A DNA stretch of 64,000 nucleotides from Aporrectodea caliginosa (taxonomy: Eukaryota; Annelida; Clitellata; Crassiclitellata; Lumbricidae), in assembly GCA_020284085.1 (NCBI GenBank), contig JACEVL010000007.1:421001-485000 (forward strand). Direction: 5' to 3'. Each line of letters opens with the position of its first letter. Position 1 is the stretch's first letter. The translations under genes were made by a program, and so were the position numbers. The notes below the pieces were generated by a model. It was not told where the DNA came from and searched no databases. It saw only the letters and a list, made by a program, of their open reading frames with translations. Of this stretch, positions 57,001 through 63,966 are shown piece after piece.

Positions 57001-59469
57001 TTTTGTCCACAAGTAACCACAACGTGGCACTCGATGTTTAGGTTTAAAAATTTTTGAAATAAGATTCATGAAATTTAATTTGATTCTTATGCACTTCCGT
57101 CACGACAATTTGGCATGCGCGATAATGAGACCAAACTGGGACATAACACATTCAGTGATTCAGAGACGACGTAAGCCTACGTTAAATTATGCATCACCAG
57201 AACTGTATTAAACCTGTAGCTAAAAAACACACTGAAAAGGCCAGGAAGTGAACATTAATTTTCTGACTGGTGTAAGGATGGAGAGACAAACGGTCCTACA
57301 AATTTCCTTACCGTCGTACCACTTTTGCGTCGTCACGTTGATGGTGTACGTGGTGAATCCATTCTGAGTCACGGTGTCGATGTGAGTCCAGGAGTAGGTT
57401 GGATCAGCTCGGTAGACGTAGTCGTATAAAGGACCTCGATCCACTTGCTATAAACGAAACAAATAGTCATCAACTGAGGTCTTCGAGGGAACTTACGTCC
57501 AGATGTCTTCAGGCATAGGTTAGGCAAACAATAATCCTAAACTCAGTCCTAACAGCTACAAATAACGGTAGGCTAATAAGAAGCTAAGCGCATGGTGTCA
57601 GCTCATTCACGAATAATAGTCGCTATTTCATACTTGCGTATCTCAATAGTTCGCGATTTGCTACCAGCACATAGATTACACTAAAATAGGCAAAATTATA
57701 ACGTACTTGTTCAAACCGGAGTTACGGATTAACATGGTGCGTGTTGTGATTGTTGTATACATAAAAGAAGTAGCTTATAGAAGACGATGCAAACTCACTC
57801 ACCAAAGAAAGGTTTGTAATATGGGCCACTGTGTAATAATGGGCCTCGACTGTATTTCCCACCTATCATGTCTGCGGAGAGCTCTTACAGTGGGAAACCA
57901 TCCGTATACTGATTTCAACTTCCTGTTCTGGATGTGTGCCTTTACTAATAACTTCTGCCCGAAAAGCATCAATGTTTCTGTTTTGATACATGTTGCTTAT
58001 AAGACTTGTTGAACTTCAACAAGTGTTAAGTAGTTTGGATTTCAGCTATGGTATGCTCTGATGTTTCAGAAGATAGACAGTTTCTTTATTATACAAAAAC
58101 ACAACTTTGTTGATCTATAATACATTCGTCGATCACGCTATAACAGATTTCCCCGAAGCACACCATTTTTGTAATATGGTCCTGTGATCGAATGTGTAAT
58201 ATGGGCCATATCTTTATGGAATGAGACAGTAGAAATAGGCCGTTATGGCTATTTTTTCCATATGACCGGTTCTCAGTGTTGTTTACATTAGGCATAGGCC
58301 AAATTGCTTCTTAATGGTTATCCTAGTAAGTTTAATCTTAGGAAATTGTTTTTTACTGTTTTAATATTAGTATGCGGCACGGAAACATTGCAATTCCATC
58401 TTTGAAATGGAGGCTCATATTAGGCCTACACACCCGGTCGTGCAATATGAGCCACTTTCCGTATTTTGAAAAACATTCGTTAAAAATTTATTTGCACAGA
58501 TTAGGAATCATTCCTTCATATTTGGCAACAACTCATGCCAAGTAATGCATGGAATAAATAAACTACACGTTTAATTGCTTCTGTGCTATGAAATAATAAA
58601 AGTTTCTTAGGGGTCCATATTAGAAGCCCTTCCCCTAAATTTAAACATGCAGAGCATAACGTGTGCTTAACACAATTCTGTGCCACTGGTCTGATGGCCA
58701 GCTAAGACTCAAAATTCGACCGAACAAACGTGACTCAGGAAAGCGAATTATAGTCCATCCGACTGGTTATTAAATTAATTATTAATGCAGCAACCAAATT
58801 AACTTATGAGTAAGATGTTGCATGACAAAAACTCAAGTCACGTATAGGCCTACCTTCAAAATGAGTAGGCTACGTTTTGTATGCCGATATTGGGGCAAAC
58901 CAAATGAAGTTATCCAACGCCAAGTTATCCAACCGTCAAGGTCATAACTTAGCTGGCCGACGCCAAACCGATGGCGGCTAATTTCATACATTTGAACCTC
59001 GGACTGGTCCTGTCCGTACACGGGGACTTTAAATGACGTGGCATCCATTCAAATCGGCAACGGTTATGAAAGATCTCACCCGATCAATTCATTGAAAAAT
59101 GAACGAGGTCATGCAGACTGCAGTTGCCATAGAGAAATTTTTCTAGTAGGTCTAATCTTGCGGGTATATTTACATTCACCTTTTCACCTTTCTTGCGCGT
59201 CCGTATAGGGGACCATAAATGGCGTGGCATTCATTCATGTCACCAGATCAATTCATTGAAAAATGAACGAGGTCATACGGTCGCTAAAATTAATGGCAAT
59301 TCACCTAGTATATTTAAATTTACCGTACTAGGTACCTTCTTACCTTTCATGCGCGCAATGTGCAAACACAGCAAATAAATTAACTTACCCTTTTCTCTCG
59401 CGACTCGTCACAAGCTACCACGGCCAGAGACGCAGCCAAAAGCCACAGGAAAAGATTGGTAGCCATCAT
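39002..59469 (-). CDS. Secreted PhoPQ-activated-pathogenicity-related (AprA-like) protein, 14 exons
   Basis: Fourteen minus-strand exons join without a phase conflict into 1425 nt, 474 residues plus stop. The protein opens with a signal peptide (MMATNLFLWLLAASLAVVAC). It then follows the PhoPQ_related (PF10142) pattern: PLYDYVYRADPTYSW, NRPVWWHYLVVHIP, SSGNNNDG, EDEIIAWTWRRF, ARAMDTIQEF, GQSKRGWTTWLMGGIDDR, GGWSFALYDYW, TMPKLMVSGASDEFF and ENSGHS. The family has an alpha/beta-hydrolase-like layout; Ser218 (GQSKRG), Asp310 (GASDEFF) and His339 (NSGHS) are in the right order for a triad (inference). Dictyostelium AprA, a secreted proliferation repressor, is the best-known eukaryotic member; function in animals is unknown. 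Length is normal. A TATA box precedes exon 1. Introns hold several DNA transposons. Confidence 0.92.
39180..40325. other. Intron 13 segment, nothing recognised
   Basis: AT-rich. A short inverted phrase around CTATCCGGGGATGAATGAAT and ACTATCCGGTGGGGATAAAC (39778-39845) suggests a small MITE, borders not defined. Confidence 0.35.
40330..41160 (+). pseudogene. LINE (Jockey-like) ORF2 C-terminus with tail
   Basis: Plus-strand frames read AAEYCVPV, then VDVPLHVPISIISRTPRQTQ, then LNRLWTGQDCCASNLIQCGQ. This is the order seen at the end of Jockey-type LINE ORF2 (AEYC.PVW; H...D..LN...R..SG..RPT; LNRLRTG.GRC...L..WG.). The 3' end has AGCGGCGCTATATAAGTGG, the common tail word. Several frameshifts. 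Lies antisense in intron 13 of the AprA-like gene. Confidence 0.65.
41307..41394 (-). CDS. AprA-like exon 13
   Basis: Acceptor CTCGTGACAG, donor GTAAGA, 88 nt, phase 2 to 0. RDWRSTALNSDGDFVDTNVI then WLEQAVEDL. Confidence 0.85.
41470..43653 (-). mobile_element. DNA transposon, TAGGGTGATTCA ends, in intron 12
   Basis: TAGGGTGATTC at 41470 and its inverse GAATCACCCTA ending 43653; TTTTGTTCCTTTTG-like subterminal words and GGTCGCTCAATG (41588) against CATTGAGCGACC (43513) strengthen the pairing. Flanks are TA repeats, so the target duplication is hidden. A minus-strand transposase-like remnant sits near 42661-42960. Confidence 0.7.
42625..42965 (-). pseudogene. Transposase-like C-terminal remnant (LVEEYNLIKK)
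   Basis: Minus-strand frame: CDKLEVTLIGKLGTTLPIIV, then after a break SYSILVEDSLKAKGLVEEYN followed by LIKKSKNRDSESQKSQM. The ED..KAKGLVEEYN piece corresponds to ND..AERGV.LI..HN in the element at 51.8 kb. Stops and short length mark it as dead. Superfamily not named. Confidence 0.5.
43939..44027 (-). CDS. AprA-like exon 12
   Basis: Acceptor TATTCTTCAG, donor GTAATT, 89 nt, phase 0 to 2. TATGGQIVLLSPTTPLSITS then FHSQSIVPD. Confidence 0.85.
44280..44475. repeat. Dispersed repeat related to 59.05-59.28 kb
   Basis: Shares GGGCGTGGC, TTTCACCCGATCAATTCATT and a following AAAA.GTTAGCAGGGTCGAGG-type segment with two copies near 59.1 and 59.25 kb. Lies in intron 11. Confidence 0.5.
44951..45031. 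repeat. (GAT)n microsatellite
   Basis: About 26 GAT triplets with GAC interruptions, in intron 11 close to the 39-nt exon. Confidence 0.95.
45076..45114 (-). CDS. AprA-like exon 11 (39-nt small exon)
   Basis: Acceptor TTTATTTTTTGCAG, donor GTAATT. Encodes NYERPHMEWVKNE, phase 0 to 0. Short, but the strong acceptor and the frame support it. RP.M.W fits the family. Confidence 0.8.
45978..46071 (-). CDS. AprA-like exon 10 (candidate catalytic His)
   Basis: Acceptor CGTTTGCAG, donor GTCAGT, 94 nt, phase 2 to 0. LMENSGHSVDSGPLEEDYWI then MLQTFYISVLT; the His of NSGHS is the candidate triad histidine. Confidence 0.88.
46502..46619 (-). CDS. AprA-like exon 9 (candidate catalytic Asp)
   Basis: Acceptor TTGTTTGAAG, donor GTTAGT, 118 nt, phase 1 to 2. 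YRAWLTMPKLMVSGASDEFF then MADDYDYFYKDLLGEKHI. MPK....G..DEFF is the most typical PhoPQ_related motif. Confidence 0.93.
46790..46885 (-). repeat. Retroelement tail with (GATTAC)n end, minus strand
   Basis: TCGTAATCGTAATCGTAAAC followed by GCGCTACTCCAAAGC. Same family as 3.85, 25.21 and 60.07 kb. In intron 8. Confidence 0.55.
46990..47075. repeat. (ACAG)n and (GA)n microsatellite
   Basis: ACAGACAGACAG run followed by GAGAGAGAGG. No coding value. Confidence 0.9.
47195..47265 (+). repeat. SINE body fragment
   Basis: TGTGCACTTCTGAACTTTG and the following AAGGGGATTATCAAAATTCA parallel the 3' body of the SINE at 3460-3525. Confidence 0.5.
47639..47768 (-). CDS. AprA-like exon 8
   Basis: Acceptor TCTTTGTATAG, donor GTAAGC, 130 nt, phase 0 to 1. 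NFHHYWRSLGGWSFALYDYW then MHGLMGLIDEPETF and on to IIDPY. GGWSFAL.DY is a family motif. Confidence 0.93.
48054..49219 (-). mobile_element. mariner-type transposon with about 190-bp inverted repeats
   Basis: TA on both sides (48052-48053, 49220-49221). CAGGGTGGCCCAATATAAAA at the left and its diverged inverse at the right; pairing continues to about 48247 and from about 49032 (both contain AAGTTACAGCTGTTT and CAAATTTCCG or inverse). It is 1166 bp long and carries a transposase remnant on the minus strand. Sits in intron 7. Confidence 0.9.
48412..48837 (-). pseudogene. DD37D-type mariner transposase C-terminal half, inactivated
   Basis: Contains KHVMVSAGVCYGGKGRFHF, LDQDGAPAHTA and WPPNSPDLNPLHYLVWGAML. 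With 37 residues between the Asp of QDGAPAH and the position after NPL, the spacing is DD37D-like. That last position is His (CAT) where relatives have Asp (GAT), a single-base change that removes the third catalytic acid. The N-terminal DNA-binding domain and first Asp are not present in the element. Non-autonomous. Confidence 0.88.
49262..49351 (-). CDS. AprA-like exon 7
   Basis: Acceptor TCTTTGTAG, donor GTAAGT, 90 nt, phase 0 to 0. RGWTTWLMGGIDDRIVALAP then VVLSCLNMVE. RGWTTW and DDR follow the nucleophile Ser. Confidence 0.95.
49861..49953 (-). CDS. AprA-like exon 6 (candidate nucleophile Ser)
   Basis: Acceptor TGAATTACAG, donor GTATGT, 93 nt, phase 0 to 0. ASARAMDTIQEFVSLTAGNS then ITKFMVAGQSK. 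The Ser of GQSK|RG spans the end of this exon. Confidence 0.93.
50220..51365. other. Intron 5 segment, little recognised
   Basis: An AGCGGCGCTATATCAAAGC word at 50236 is a remnant of the common retroelement tail. The rest shows no exon or bounded element. Confidence 0.4.
52072..53570 (+). mobile_element. hAT transposon (1.5 kb) with 8-bp target duplication
   Basis: Perfect target duplication GTAGTCAA at 52064-52071 and 53571-53578. Ends CAGTGCCGGATTAA and, inverted, CAGGGCCGGATTAA; subterminal GGCTTAGGGCCCC words at both ends. Inserted into the 51.4-54.8 kb transposon, so it is the younger of the two. Confidence 0.93.
52630..53364 (+). pseudogene. hAT transposase remnants
   Basis: Plus-strand pieces: YPEDFDTTF-like PEDFDTTFVNELDQFHCYVE near 52981-53040, and, ending with TAG at 53362, LKRIKNDLRSTMLQEKLSSL then SLMCIESDVLRQKQFDD. 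The second is the K..LRSTM.QERL..L....IE hAT dimerisation end. Frame breaks and missing N-terminus show it is dead. Confidence 0.75.
54840..54945. repeat. ATGCATG/GATGGAT microsatellite
   Basis: Mixed TATG, TGCATG and GGAT tetranucleotides just downstream of exon 5 in transcript sense. Confidence 0.75.
54987..55106 (-). CDS. AprA-like exon 5
   Basis: Acceptor ATAATGATGGCAG, donor GTTTGT (weak), 120 nt, phase 0 to 0. NDGVERYEDEIIAWTWRRFY then NESNIGVDNPEVLLRMPMCK; EDEIIA.TW and RMPM.K are family motifs. Confidence 0.92.
55595..55706 (-). CDS. AprA-like exon 4
   Basis: Acceptor TGTTTGCTTGCAG, donor GTATGC, 112 nt, phase 2 to 0. PPSITQNHVSRMGEFANATG then IVSAVLRIVPNQPIIFE; VPNQP..F is a family motif. 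Confidence 0.92.
55870..55930. repeat. (CCAC/CCAT)n microsatellite
   Basis: CCACCCACCCACCC then CCATCCATCC, in intron 3. Confidence 0.9.
56819..56933 (-). CDS. AprA-like exon 3
   Basis: Acceptor AATCACGTTTCAG, donor GTAAGC, 115 nt, phase 1 to 2. ETFTNRPVWWHYLVVHIPNT then VVHPDAAILYISSGNNND. Two upstream AGs (after ACTGTTCAG and ATCGAG) also keep the frame but would add residues absent from the usual ..W.DE....RPVW..L pattern, so 56933 is preferred. Confidence 0.87.
57312..57447 (-). CDS. AprA-like exon 2
   Basis: Acceptor TTCGTTTATAG, donor GTAAGG, 136 nt, phase 0 to 1. QVDRGPLYDYVYRADPTYSW then THIDTVTQNGFTTYTI and NVTTQKWYD. PL.DYV...DP.YSW is the classical start of the PhoPQ_related domain. 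Confidence 0.95.
57450..59035. other. Intron 1, mostly unassigned
   Basis: Repeated phrases TGTAATATGGGCC and TGCAATATGAGCC near 57830, 58200 and 58440 suggest a low-copy repeat or small transposon. No coding exon recognised. Confidence 0.4.
59036..59290. repeat. Imperfect tandem duplication in intron 1
   Basis: GATCAATTCATTGAAAAATG then AACGAGGTCAT occurs at about 59080 and again at about 59245, each after a GGCGTGGCATTCATTC / GACGTGGCATCCATTC phrase. A third relative is at 44.4 kb. Confidence 0.75.
59389..59469 (-). CDS. AprA-like exon 1, signal peptide
   Basis: ATGATG start, 27 codons MMATNLFLWLLAASLAVVAC then DESREKR, donor GTAAGT, phase 0. Hydrophobic core LFLWLLAASLAVV and a small residue before Cys fit a cleavable secretion signal. 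The open frame continues upstream, but residues there are not signal-like, and a TATA box lies 54 nt upstream, so the ATGATG is taken as the start. Confidence 0.9.
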
Positions 59470-59522
59470 CAGCAAGTGGAGAGAACGGACGCTACTAGAC
59501 TTTGCGACACTTGCTCGATGTG

Positions 59523-59531
59523 TTTTATAAA
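59523..59531 (-). promoter_or_regulatory. TATA box of AprA-like gene
   Basis: CTTTTATAAAACA on the minus strand, 54-62 nt upstream of the ATG, placing a start site near 59495 and a 5' UTR of roughly 25 nt. Confidence 0.6.
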
Positions 59532-60059
59532 AGGACCAATCGGCGCCTGGTAGCCTGGCAGGTGGCGAAAAACGACGTGCGTTTGGTATCACGTCACTGT
59601 GGGAAATATTGCCATATGCTCGAACAGGAAAGTTGAACAATATTTTATCTTATGTCGTACCTCGATGTGTACTTTGCAGTCTAGTCTAATTATCTGGTTT
59701 TTTTCTTATCGGAACATTCGTGTATTGGTTTAGATATGTTGAGAAATAAGAAGGTCATTTAACGAACGTAACTATAAAGTCAATAAAATATTTCCCTTTC
59801 CTTTGTAATAGAAAACACCGCAAATCTTAAAGAAATCCTTCAGAAACCAGAAAGACCCTGATTGAAATATAATTTTTATTCAATAAAAATTCGGTTAATG
59901 ACAGGATCAGGGTCAGTAAAGTGGGCATCATGGGCAAATGATGAACATTAACCTTCGTCGCTCACACCGTCAGCTGCAGAAGAAATTTAACTCTGTCACT
60001 TGTCATCGTTTTTGCGTTATACTCCATGCCACCGTCTGTGATATATTGCACCAATGAAC

Positions 60060-60145
60060 CACTTGCTAATCGTAATCGTAATCTCGATATGTGTACAGTG
60101 CCAAAACAGCGAAGTCGCGAGGACCAGCTTATTCACAGTGTATGT
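60060..60145 (-). repeat. Retroelement tail with (GATTAC)n end, minus strand
   Basis: GCTAATCGTAATCGTAATCT followed by CAGTGCCAAAACAGCGAAGT and TCGCGAGGACCAGCTTATTC. Parallel to 25.2 kb (GAAATCGCGGGAACTAGTCT) and 46.8 kb. Confidence 0.55.
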
Positions 60146-60302
60146 GATATTATTAATCAACAGTTGGTCTTCTGATGTAAGAAAAGAGTTGATGAACGTG
60201 CCAGGTTTGCAGCTCTGATACTTAGATATAAGGTGAGAAAACGTTTGATTTGAGTACGGGATGTCATACCAAAAAGTACGGGATGTCATACCAAAAGTAA
60301 AG

Positions 60303-60838
60303 ATTCATTCATTCATTTCATTTCTGAGATTTTTGTAGCGCCACTTGGAGATTATCTACACAGAAGCTCTACCGACTCAACCCCGGCTATAATGAACATT
60401 CTTAAGGTTGGCATTAAACATGGCGGCACTGGGCACTAAGCGAAGTGCCACAGGAAGCCCATTCCAAACGGCAAGGCCAGCAATAGATAAAGCACCGCGT
60501 GCCTAATTGAAGTCCGCGAGCGGGGGACAAGGAGCTCATCCTGCATAGATGAGCGGAGGGTACCATGGTGTTGGACATTAAGAGTGAAGCAGCAAAGCTC
60601 CTGCAACTACGACGGTGCCACACCCGCAAGGCAACGCCACACCAAGGCAGATACCCGAAAAGTGATCCGCTGCGGGACAGGGAGCCAGCGCAGAACATCA
60701 TGCATCCAGTCAGTGACATGACCGTATATCGGGGTGCGACCGATGAGGCGTCCCGCCGTGCGTAGAACCCGACCCAGGCACCCGATCCTAGCCACCGGGA
60801 GACCCAAGTAGAGAGCGCTGCAGAAGTCAAGATGAGAC
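60303..60838 (-). pseudogene. LINE ORF2 C-terminus with tail, minus strand
   Basis: Minus-strand frames give LYLGLPVARIGCLGRVLRTA, HVTDWMHDVLRWLPVPQRI, TFRVSALVWRCLAGVAPSYL, SSMQDELLVPRSRT and LEWASCG, the conserved order at the end of CR1/L2/Rex-type LINE ORF2 (GLP...I..LQ.V.N.AARL; L.WLPV..RI.FK......L.G.AP.YL; ..LLVPR.R......F...GP..WN.LP). Its 3' end at 60303-60350 carries the inverted common tail with ATTCATTCATTTC. Frameshifted, dead. Confidence 0.78.
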
Positions 60839-60849
60839 TATGATTATAT

Positions 60850-62520
60850 ACTAAAAGAAGTTAGAGTTTTAAGTAATTTAGGCGACTAATGTGACTAAGA
60901 AACGCTACAGTTTATGACGCAAAACAATGCCGAGTCCAGAGATAGGCACTGTGGAAATATTTTTTAGTTATAGCCAGCAACTTAGAGACATATAGGCTAA
61001 TAATAGCCTGACAGTTCGGTTAGAGCTGCTAGTCAATAAGTCCATAAACGTCTGTATCTTATTGTATACATGAAGTATGCTGTAAGCACAAACTTCAGCA
61101 CACATTCTGTTCAGTGCGGGATCTAATTGAATTCAATTTGCTGGCCGCGTCGGTATCAAAATACCCCATCCCGTAGCACAGTTAGCCCTGCAGGCCAACA
61201 CGGTAGCCTAATCCAGGTGCTAGGGCTCGGCTGGAGTGTGGCCGAGTTCATGGCCAAAAAGCCTGTCCGTGGATGACGTTCGCGAAAAACACACGACCAA
61301 ATCCATGACGGAATCGATGGAGGTTGACTAACTGATTACATGACTGACGCACTTACCTATTTACTTACTTACGAAAGCTCAAGTATGAATAATGTGGACC
61401 CTGATTCAATTGCATATTCATCCCCTAATACAGCGGATCTTTCACAATTATTTCAATGCAGTTTACTTTTTACAAAAGCAATTTTACGATTGGATAACTA
61501 CTGAAATCGTTGGGATCCCGCTTTAATGAATCGGTTCAGTCGGTTTGTTGTTATGATTTATGTCACAGCCAGCCATACAAGGCTTCATATGCTCTTCGTC
61601 GTTGACCAGTAGGCTAAAACCTTAACGAACAGGACTTTGCAAAATCAAGCGCATGCATTTACCCTATTTCATCCAAGTTTCTGTAGCCGACTTAAATACA
61701 CAGTTCTATTCGTAGAGATAAGGAGAAAATTAGAGTTTGACGAACTGTATCGCTCAGACCATTCCCTACTGAGATGCAATCTTCCCAGTTATTAAGCTAA
61801 TGCGCAGAGGTTTTCTTGATAATTGTTTCCATTTACAGTTAAATAGCACTGTTGTTATATCGATCGATGCAGCTAAAACTAATCGTTGATTCTTAAACAC
61901 GAGTCATCGAGGATGGATGAGGTCTTGTGGCTAAAGAAACTTTCGCTTGAGAAGAGCAGACGACAACAGCAATTCGTCGTCCAAGTAATCCAAAGTCTAA
62001 TGTTTACAGCGTACGAGTCGTACGACTTCAACAGCCCCTGTTATAGACAACTTTTTATAACTCTATAAATTTGTATCTGAAACTTCTGAATCTATGGTTT
62101 TGTATCCAGTGATTGTATATAAAGGTGGTAGGCCTATAGAGAACTACACTATCTTATCCACGTGAACTGTCTTTGATGCCACAAAACGTCGCTAAACTGT
62201 TTGAATTCAGCTTTGTATTTAAGAGATTTTTTAACCCACGAGTTTTTTATTACAGAGACGTCGGCCTATTCTCAGAATTGGAGGTGACATGAATCTCCGC
62301 CAGTTTTCCGAATGCAGAAAATAAAAGGTGACGTTTCAAATAAATTTTTTAAATTATATATTACTGCACTTTTTTATTAGCAATATACTTATAAGTTATG
62401 GGAACCCTTAAACTTTTTTTAAAGCCTAAATAGGGGGCAAAAATAACCTATTATTTATGAATTGTTTTTTGTTTTATTCTCTTAGCAGTGAAGCTATAGC
62501 CTGTTAGGCATTTATGGGTA
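60850..62520. other. Intergenic sequence upstream of AprA-like gene A and downstream of gene B
   Basis: No exon recognised. It separates the start of one AprA-like gene from the terminal exon of the next and should hold the promoter-distal sequence of gene A. Confidence 0.45.
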
Positions 62521-62529
62521 CGAAGTGTT

Positions 62530-62790
62530 AGCGACTTCATGCTTTTCTTAGCCTGAATGAGTGTGGGTGGCAAGTCCTCTCCCTCGCCGCCTGATGATCA
62601 CACCGATATTGTACGGTCAGTGTACTCATTACAGCTGAGTTCGAATGGCAGCGCAAGTGGACCAAAAGTCTCGAAATAAATCTCTACCAAGGCGATGATT
62701 TCAACCCGAGACTGACATCACGCTAACCAATGACCAAACGCCGACATTTTGAACAGAACAGCGGCTTATGAATCGAGCTATTAACAAACA
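62530..62790. repeat. 3'-flank duplicate, partner of 38.47-38.72 kb
   Basis: See the partner segment; here GAGTGTGGGTGGCAAGTCC, ATTGTACGGTCAGTGTACTC and GGCGATGATTTCAACC. It precedes the gene B terminal exon at the same relative distance as in gene A. Confidence 0.8.
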
Positions 62791-62892
62791 GTGGCTTTAT
62801 TCTCAATGCTGTGGCCCTATGCCGCCAAATAAGGAGAAGAAATTACGGTAAAACTCTGGCAGTCTTTTATTTACCACTAAAGATATAATTCA

Positions 62893-62898
62893 TTTATT
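62893..62898 (-). terminator. Polyadenylation signal of second AprA-like gene
   Basis: AATAAA on the minus strand about 130 nt past the gene B stop codon; a second overlaps at 62897-62902. Confidence 0.5.
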
Positions 62899-63029
62899 TA
62901 TTACACTTTCGCCTATGCACTTGATTCTTTCCCAAGCGCCAAGTTATACATAAGTCCATTCGTGCTGAATCAAAACTGTTATTATCTAAAACTATTCTGC
63001 GAAAGCCGATTTCTTCTTTTAGTGCTTTG

Positions 63030-63149
63030 TTAGATGAGAGTTCCTTGGCATTCGCTGCCAGAACAATCTGCATACGGCCACGTGTATGGTATGATGTTGG
63101 CCTCTGTCGTGAAGTACAAAACGCGTCCATCTGGGCCAGGATAACCAAC
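63030..63149 (-). CDS. Terminal exon of a second AprA-like gene (rest outside window)
   Basis: Acceptor CCGTTTTAG, 120 nt, phase 0. VGYPGPDGRVLYFTTEANII and on to CSGSECQGTLI, TAA. It differs from the 39002-39121 exon only near the last codon, while the noncoding sequence just downstream has diverged strongly. That contrast indicates selection on the protein, so this is the end of a live paralogue whose other exons lie right of the window. Confidence 0.85.
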   Translation of the reverse strand, partial: VGYPGPDGRVLYFTTEANIIPYTWPYADCSGSECQGTLI

Positions 63150-63479
63150 CTAAAACGGAATTTGTAGTTAGTTACAATAACAACAGTATTGTAAATATAT
63201 GTGTCCTCCATTTGTCAGTAGCAGTATGCCTAGCAACTGCATTTTGTATCGTCTATTGGCAATATCAAATTAACAAATTTACTATAAAATTAAATATAAA
63301 GTTAAACGAGGTGGCACACACTTTGAATGCCTCTAGAGAAATTCTTCGATCAGAAAGGTGGTTCTGTGGTTCTAAGACTCCTACAGATACAAATGAAGTG
63401 CGAATAGACCTACCGCCAAAACACAAGAATTATTCGTGTAATTGTACCAAATAGTTAAATATGTCATGCACAGAGCGAG

Positions 63480-63735
63480 TTACAGAAGCATAAAAGACAA
63501 GCATTGTCCCGCGAGCTCACACTTCTATTAGACATCGTCGAGCCTTTTCGATTGTGGGTCCCTCCATCTGGAATGGCCTCCCACTAGACTTGCGATTGAT
63601 GCCTCGGCTAGATTCGCCTGCCTTTTATAAGTATCTTAAATCACACTTTTTAGCCGTGGCTGGGCTGGGAGCGCCTCTGAGTAGGTTTCTTGAAGAGGCG
63701 CTATATAAATTCTCGGAATGAATGAATGAATAACA
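63480..63735 (+). pseudogene. LINE ORF2 C-terminus with intact 3' tail
   Basis: Plus-strand frame RAHTSIRHRRAFSIVGPSIW then NGLPLDLRLMPRLDSPAFYK and YLKSHFLAVAG, the typical R.FS..GP..WN.LPL.LR...........K..LK.H.F end. It is followed by GGGAGCGCCTCTGAGTAGG, TTGAAGAGGCGCTATATAAA and (GAAT)n. A 5'-truncated but well-preserved copy. Confidence 0.8.
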
Positions 63736-63869
63736 ACTCTGGTGGGCTGTTGCCTGCATTTTTAACACTTTAACAACGAGCGCATACTAAAAGTGACTGG
63801 AAAACCAATTCAGTTCGTGGTTAAAGTTTCGAAAAACTTTGAATATCCTGTAATTGTCTAATTTTTCGC

Positions 63870-63966
63870 TAAGGTTAATCAACCATCTCTAAAGAGGTAA
63901 AACAGGAAGGTGACCTGACCGACATCCTAGGACGGAGGTGCGGGCCCGGCCTGGGTTGATTAACCA
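63870..63966. repeat. Inverted GGTTAATCAACC pair
   Basis: AGGTTAATCAACC near 63873 and its inverse GGTTGATTAACC near 63954 enclose a GC-rich segment. Possible small MITE cut by the window edge. Confidence 0.35.

Noticed and set aside
56934..57030. Longer version of AprA-like exon 3 using upstream in-frame AGs
   Set aside because: Adds residues not expected between W.D and RPVWW; the CACGTTTCAG acceptor gives the family-like ETFTNRPVWW.
59470..59640. Upstream in-frame ATG extending AprA-like exon 1 by 57 codons
   Set aside because: It would cross the TATA box and bury the signal peptide; the ATGATG directly before the hydrophobic core fits better.
63212..63454. 80-codon plus-strand ORF with a hydrophobic start
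   Set aside because: It lies in the antisense of the gene B intron, has no family match and ordinary base composition; the signal-like start is not enough.
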